Source: Acidimicrobiia bacterium (GTDB lineage: Bacteria; Actinomycetota; Acidimicrobiia; Spongiisociales; ZC4RG35). Taken from it: a stretch of 7,904 nt of DNA. Numbering within the stretch: position 1 is the first letter of the stretch; each line of letters begins with the position of its first letter. Where the stretch lies: assembly GCA_029865445.1 (NCBI GenBank), contig JAOUGY010000171.1, forward strand, positions 1-7,904. The letters are read 5' to 3'. The notes beneath the pieces were generated by a model. It had not been told where the DNA came from, did no database searches, and saw nothing but the letters and a program-made list of their open reading frames with translations. Positions 6,173 through 7,904 of the stretch are shown piece by piece. Made by a program: the position numbers and the translations under genes.

Positions 6173-6727
6173 TTGCCGAATGCGGAACTCCTTGTTCATC
6201 TTGCCGAGATTGCCGGTGTGTTCGTCGGTTTTGGCGCACTAATCAGCATCCGCAGCGATACCACCACCGACGAATACGAGTTGACGATGATCCGGATGAT
6301 CGTCTGGACTGGCGTCGTGGTTGTTGTCACCGCCCTGTTCCCTGTGATCCTCTCTGATTACGGCATCGATGGACACGGATTGTGGGTTTCTTCCAGTGCC
6401 GTGTTCCTTGTTCTCTTCTGGGTGGGAGGGGCAGGGACGGACCGTCTCAATCCGGAAAGAACCAGGTACCTCGCAACTCTTCCCCACAAAGGCCGAATAC
6501 GGCTCGAGATTCCGGCACTGTTCCTCTGGGTTCCTATGAACATCGCTCTCGTCTTTGTTCTCTTCGGCTCCTTCCCTGACCGGGAACCCGTCCTTTACGC
6601 GACGGCAGTAGCTCTCAACTTGATCATGGACGCACTCCTGCTCCTCTATCTGGTGTTCCGTCAGGGACGTCCCCAGCCTGTCAGGCGACCGGTCGACAAG
6701 GACCAAGAGGAGCGGGTCGCCTCCTAG
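6173..6727 (+). CDS. Five-TM membrane protein of unknown function, with an AEIAGVFVGFGALI N-terminal segment
   Basis: Function unknown. The 184-aa product has hydrophobic segments at about 5-26, 42-61, 69-86, 112-133 and 140-163, then a charged tail (164-184) rich in Arg, Asp and Glu, probably cytoplasmic. The first helix reads AEIAGVFVGFGALI, a sequence I recall as recurring at the start of small uncharacterised bacterial membrane proteins, so a conserved family is likely, but I know no role for it. Start is TTG with AGGGGG 8 bases upstream. The gene stands alone between two gene-free gaps and uses more A/T-ending codons (such as CTT, GTT, ATT) than the iron operon, which may reflect later acquisition or weak expression. 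It faces the exported-protein gene to its right tail to tail. Existence is likely from helix structure and ribosome binding site. Confidence 0.78.
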   Translation: MPNAELLVHLAEIAGVFVGFGALISIRSDTTTDEYELTMIRMIVWTGVVVVVTALFPVILSDYGIDGHGLWVSSSAVFLVLFWVGGAGTDRLNPERTRYLATLPHKGRIRLEIPALFLWVPMNIALVFVLFGSFPDREPVLYATAVALNLIMDALLLLYLVFRQGRPQPVRRPVDKDQEERVAS

Positions 6728-6744
6728 TAGAGCTGTGCCGAAGC

Positions 6745-6767
6745 GACCCAAACCGCACCGGCGGGTC
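6745..6767 (+). terminator. Possible stem-loop just after the 184-aa membrane protein gene
   Basis: GACCC (6745-6749) pairs with GGGTC (6763-6767), and within the loop CCG (6753-6755) can pair with CGG (6759-6761). It begins 17 bases after the stop codon at 6727. No T-run follows, so it is not a classical intrinsic terminator; it may assist termination or protect the mRNA end. Confidence 0.25.
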
Positions 6768-6775
6768 ATTCGAAA

Positions 6776-6794
6776 GACAACCCCAAAGGGTGTC
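6776..6794. terminator. Bulged hairpin between convergent genes, possible bidirectional terminator
   Basis: GAC-A-ACCC (6776-6783) pairs with GGGT-GTC (6788-6794) around a CAAA loop: seven base pairs with one bulged A. It lies 48 bases after the plus-strand gene ending at 6727 and about 190 bases past the minus-strand gene ending at 6980. On the minus strand it is followed by a short T-rich stretch (TTTCG). The convergent position supports a terminator role; the lack of a long T-run leaves it uncertain. Confidence 0.35.
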
Positions 6795-6849
6795 AGCCGA
6801 TTCGCGAGCCAGACCCGCTCCTCGAACAAACCAACCCTACGCACAGGCC

Positions 6850-6865
6850 GAGGGTGACAGCCCTC
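6850..6865. terminator. Short GC hairpin downstream of the minus-strand gene
   Basis: GAGGG (6850-6854) pairs with CCCTC (6861-6865); a further T-G pair would leave a GACA loop. It is nearer than the previous hairpin to the end of the minus-strand gene at 6980. The stem is short and no T-run follows on either strand, so the terminator reading is weak. Confidence 0.2.
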
Positions 6866-6979
6866 ACGTAACGGTCAGCGCACCCAAACCCATCCTCCCT
6901 GCCGGATCGAGTGCACGATCGCCACACCCAGAGGCATTGCGACACGCGCCGATATGTGCGCTAAGTGAGGGTGAGGCGC

Positions 6980-7904
6980 CTAGCACTCGTCGAAGCCGAA
7001 GCCGGCAGACATCTGACTCACAGCCGCACCCGGTAGCGAAGGATCGCGGTCGAGGTGACCGCGGATGACGAACGTTTCCTCGGGCCACCATATCGAGGTG
7101 AGGGAAGATGTGGCTGTCCAGTGCCAACCCGGCGGCACCTCCTCGGCTTCGGTCTGGAGCCAGAGGTCGGAGCCGTAGGCCGTCCGCAGGTCGGCGACGG
7201 ATGAATCGATCTCGACTCCCTCCAGCGTGGAGAGCACGGGACCCACCGGCGCGCCCGGACCCGCATACACCCAGCCGTTGAAGTAGGGGTCAGTCTTCTC
7301 CCAGCTGCCGCCCGAGGGATCTTGGTCGCTGAACATCACCTGGAGCTGCGGCCTGCCCCAGGATATGAAACGGGCGTACTCGATAGCGGGATAGCCCGTG
7401 GCGACGAACAGCTTGACTCCTTCTGGAAGGTCAGCCGGGGTGAGGACTCTGTCGCTCGACGGCGGTCCGAGCACCGCGGTGAGCTGGTCGACGGCTGCCT
7501 CAACCGGGTCACCGAACTTCACGAGTCCGAGCCCGTCGGGCCGCAGCACGAGCGGCGGGTCATAGAACACGGGGACACGGACTTCGGTGACGTGGCCACG
7601 CTGATCGTCGGCGGCGACGCTGACGAGGTTGCCACCCGGATTGAGGACGAGGACGACCCACCAGTTGCCGCGTGTGTCTACCTCCGCCTCGTACCGGCCA
7701 GACGCGGTTACCACACAGCCAGGATCGGTAGTCCCTTCGAAGCGGATCACCCGTTCCCCGACGTGCTCGCCGGCGCCCGGGTACGTCACGGCGAGTGCCG
7801 GCGTAGACGTGATCGTGGTCGTGTCAACCGGCGCCGGCGTGGTCGTGTTGATCGTTGTGGTCAAAGGCAGGGACGGGGTTGGTGTCTCCGTGGTCGATAC
7901 AAGC
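6980..7904 (-). CDS. Exported protein with Thr/Pro-rich linker and Ig-like domain, 5' end outside the window
   Basis: Function unknown; partial. The frame stays open to the right edge of the window, so the true start and probably a signal peptide lie beyond 7904. An internal TTG at 7864 could serve as a start but would leave the protein without an export signal. Numbering from that TTG, residues 1-25, with about 13 more residues upstream, form a Thr/Pro/Ser-rich linker typical of a spacer between a membrane or lipid anchor and an extracellular domain. Residues 26-102 look like a bacterial Ig-like beta sandwich (PGAGEHVGERVIRFEGTT, then alternating strands). Residues 106-294 hold two similar short motifs, FGDPVEAAVDQLTAVLGPP (117-135) and VEIDSSVADLRTAYG (217-231), and end in DEC; Cys50 and Cys294 are the only cysteines visible. 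The overall plan resembles exported hypothetical proteins of Acidimicrobiia-like bacteria, by impression only. An extracellular binding or wall-associated role is inferred. Confidence 0.82.
   Translation of the reverse strand, partial: LVSTTETPTPSLPLTTTINTTTPAPVDTTTITSTPALAVTYPGAGEHVGERVIRFEGTTDPGCVVTASGRYEAEVDTRGNWWVVLVLNPGGNLVSVAADDQRGHVTEVRVPVFYDPPLVLRPDGLGLVKFGDPVEAAVDQLTAVLGPPSSDRVLTPADLPEGVKLFVATGYPAIEYARFISWGRPQLQVMFSDQDPSGGSWEKTDPYFNGWVYAGPGAPVGPVLSTLEGVEIDSSVADLRTAYGSDLWLQTEAEEVPPGWHWTATSSLTSIWWPEETFVIRGHLDRDPSLPGAAVSQMSAGFGFDEC

Noticed and set aside
6790..7068. Plus-strand open frame of 92 codons entering the exported-protein gene
   Set aside because: Low-complexity Arg/Ser/Pro composition, no ribosome binding site, overlaps the 3' end of the better-supported minus-strand gene.

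Overview
The window is high-GC DNA with strongly GC-biased third codon positions, divisions between genes of only a few bases, and TTG starts. Together with the protein types (an FbpABC-like iron importer with a lipoprotein binding subunit, an actinobacterial-looking 7-TM domain, and a Thr/Pro-linked exported protein), this suggests an actinomycete-type bacterium (phylum Actinomycetota), perhaps near the Acidimicrobiia. The class-level guess is an impression, not a demonstration.

Region 1 (1-4851, + strand) is a tightly packed operon. A leader of about 85 bases carries two inverted repeats, one of them an 18-bp perfect palindrome. It is followed by a ferric-iron-type binding lipoprotein (fbpA-like), a double-domain permease (fbpB-like) and an ATPase (fbpC-like). 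The fourth gene encodes seven membrane segments joined to a C-terminal domain resembling nucleoside 2-deoxyribosyltransferases. The four genes are joined by overlaps of 1, 4 and 4 bases, so the fourth is probably co-translated with the transporter. Its soluble domain lacks the glutamate that serves as nucleophile in the enzyme family. This is the least ordinary item in the window.

Region 2 (4791-5798) holds a small four-helix membrane protein on the minus strand, whose 3' end overlaps the 3' end of the fused gene by 61 bases. Its start codon lies 6 bases from the start of a divergent mobA-like gene (molybdenum cofactor guanylyltransferase).

Region 3 (5799-6979) looks less GC-rich and less dense. 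It contains a 374-base gap with a 7-bp hairpin but no credible gene, a lone membrane protein of 184 aa with a good ribosome binding site and a TTG start, and a 252-base convergent gap with hairpins that could end transcription from either side.

Region 4 (6980-7904, minus strand) is the 3' part of a probable exported protein: a Thr/Pro-rich linker, an Ig-like beta domain, and a C-terminal region. Its true start is beyond the window.

The three transporter proteins form a complete iron-type importer. No clear functional link can be drawn between the importer, mobA and the downstream membrane and exported proteins. No RNA genes, CRISPR array, insertion sequence or phage gene was seen.
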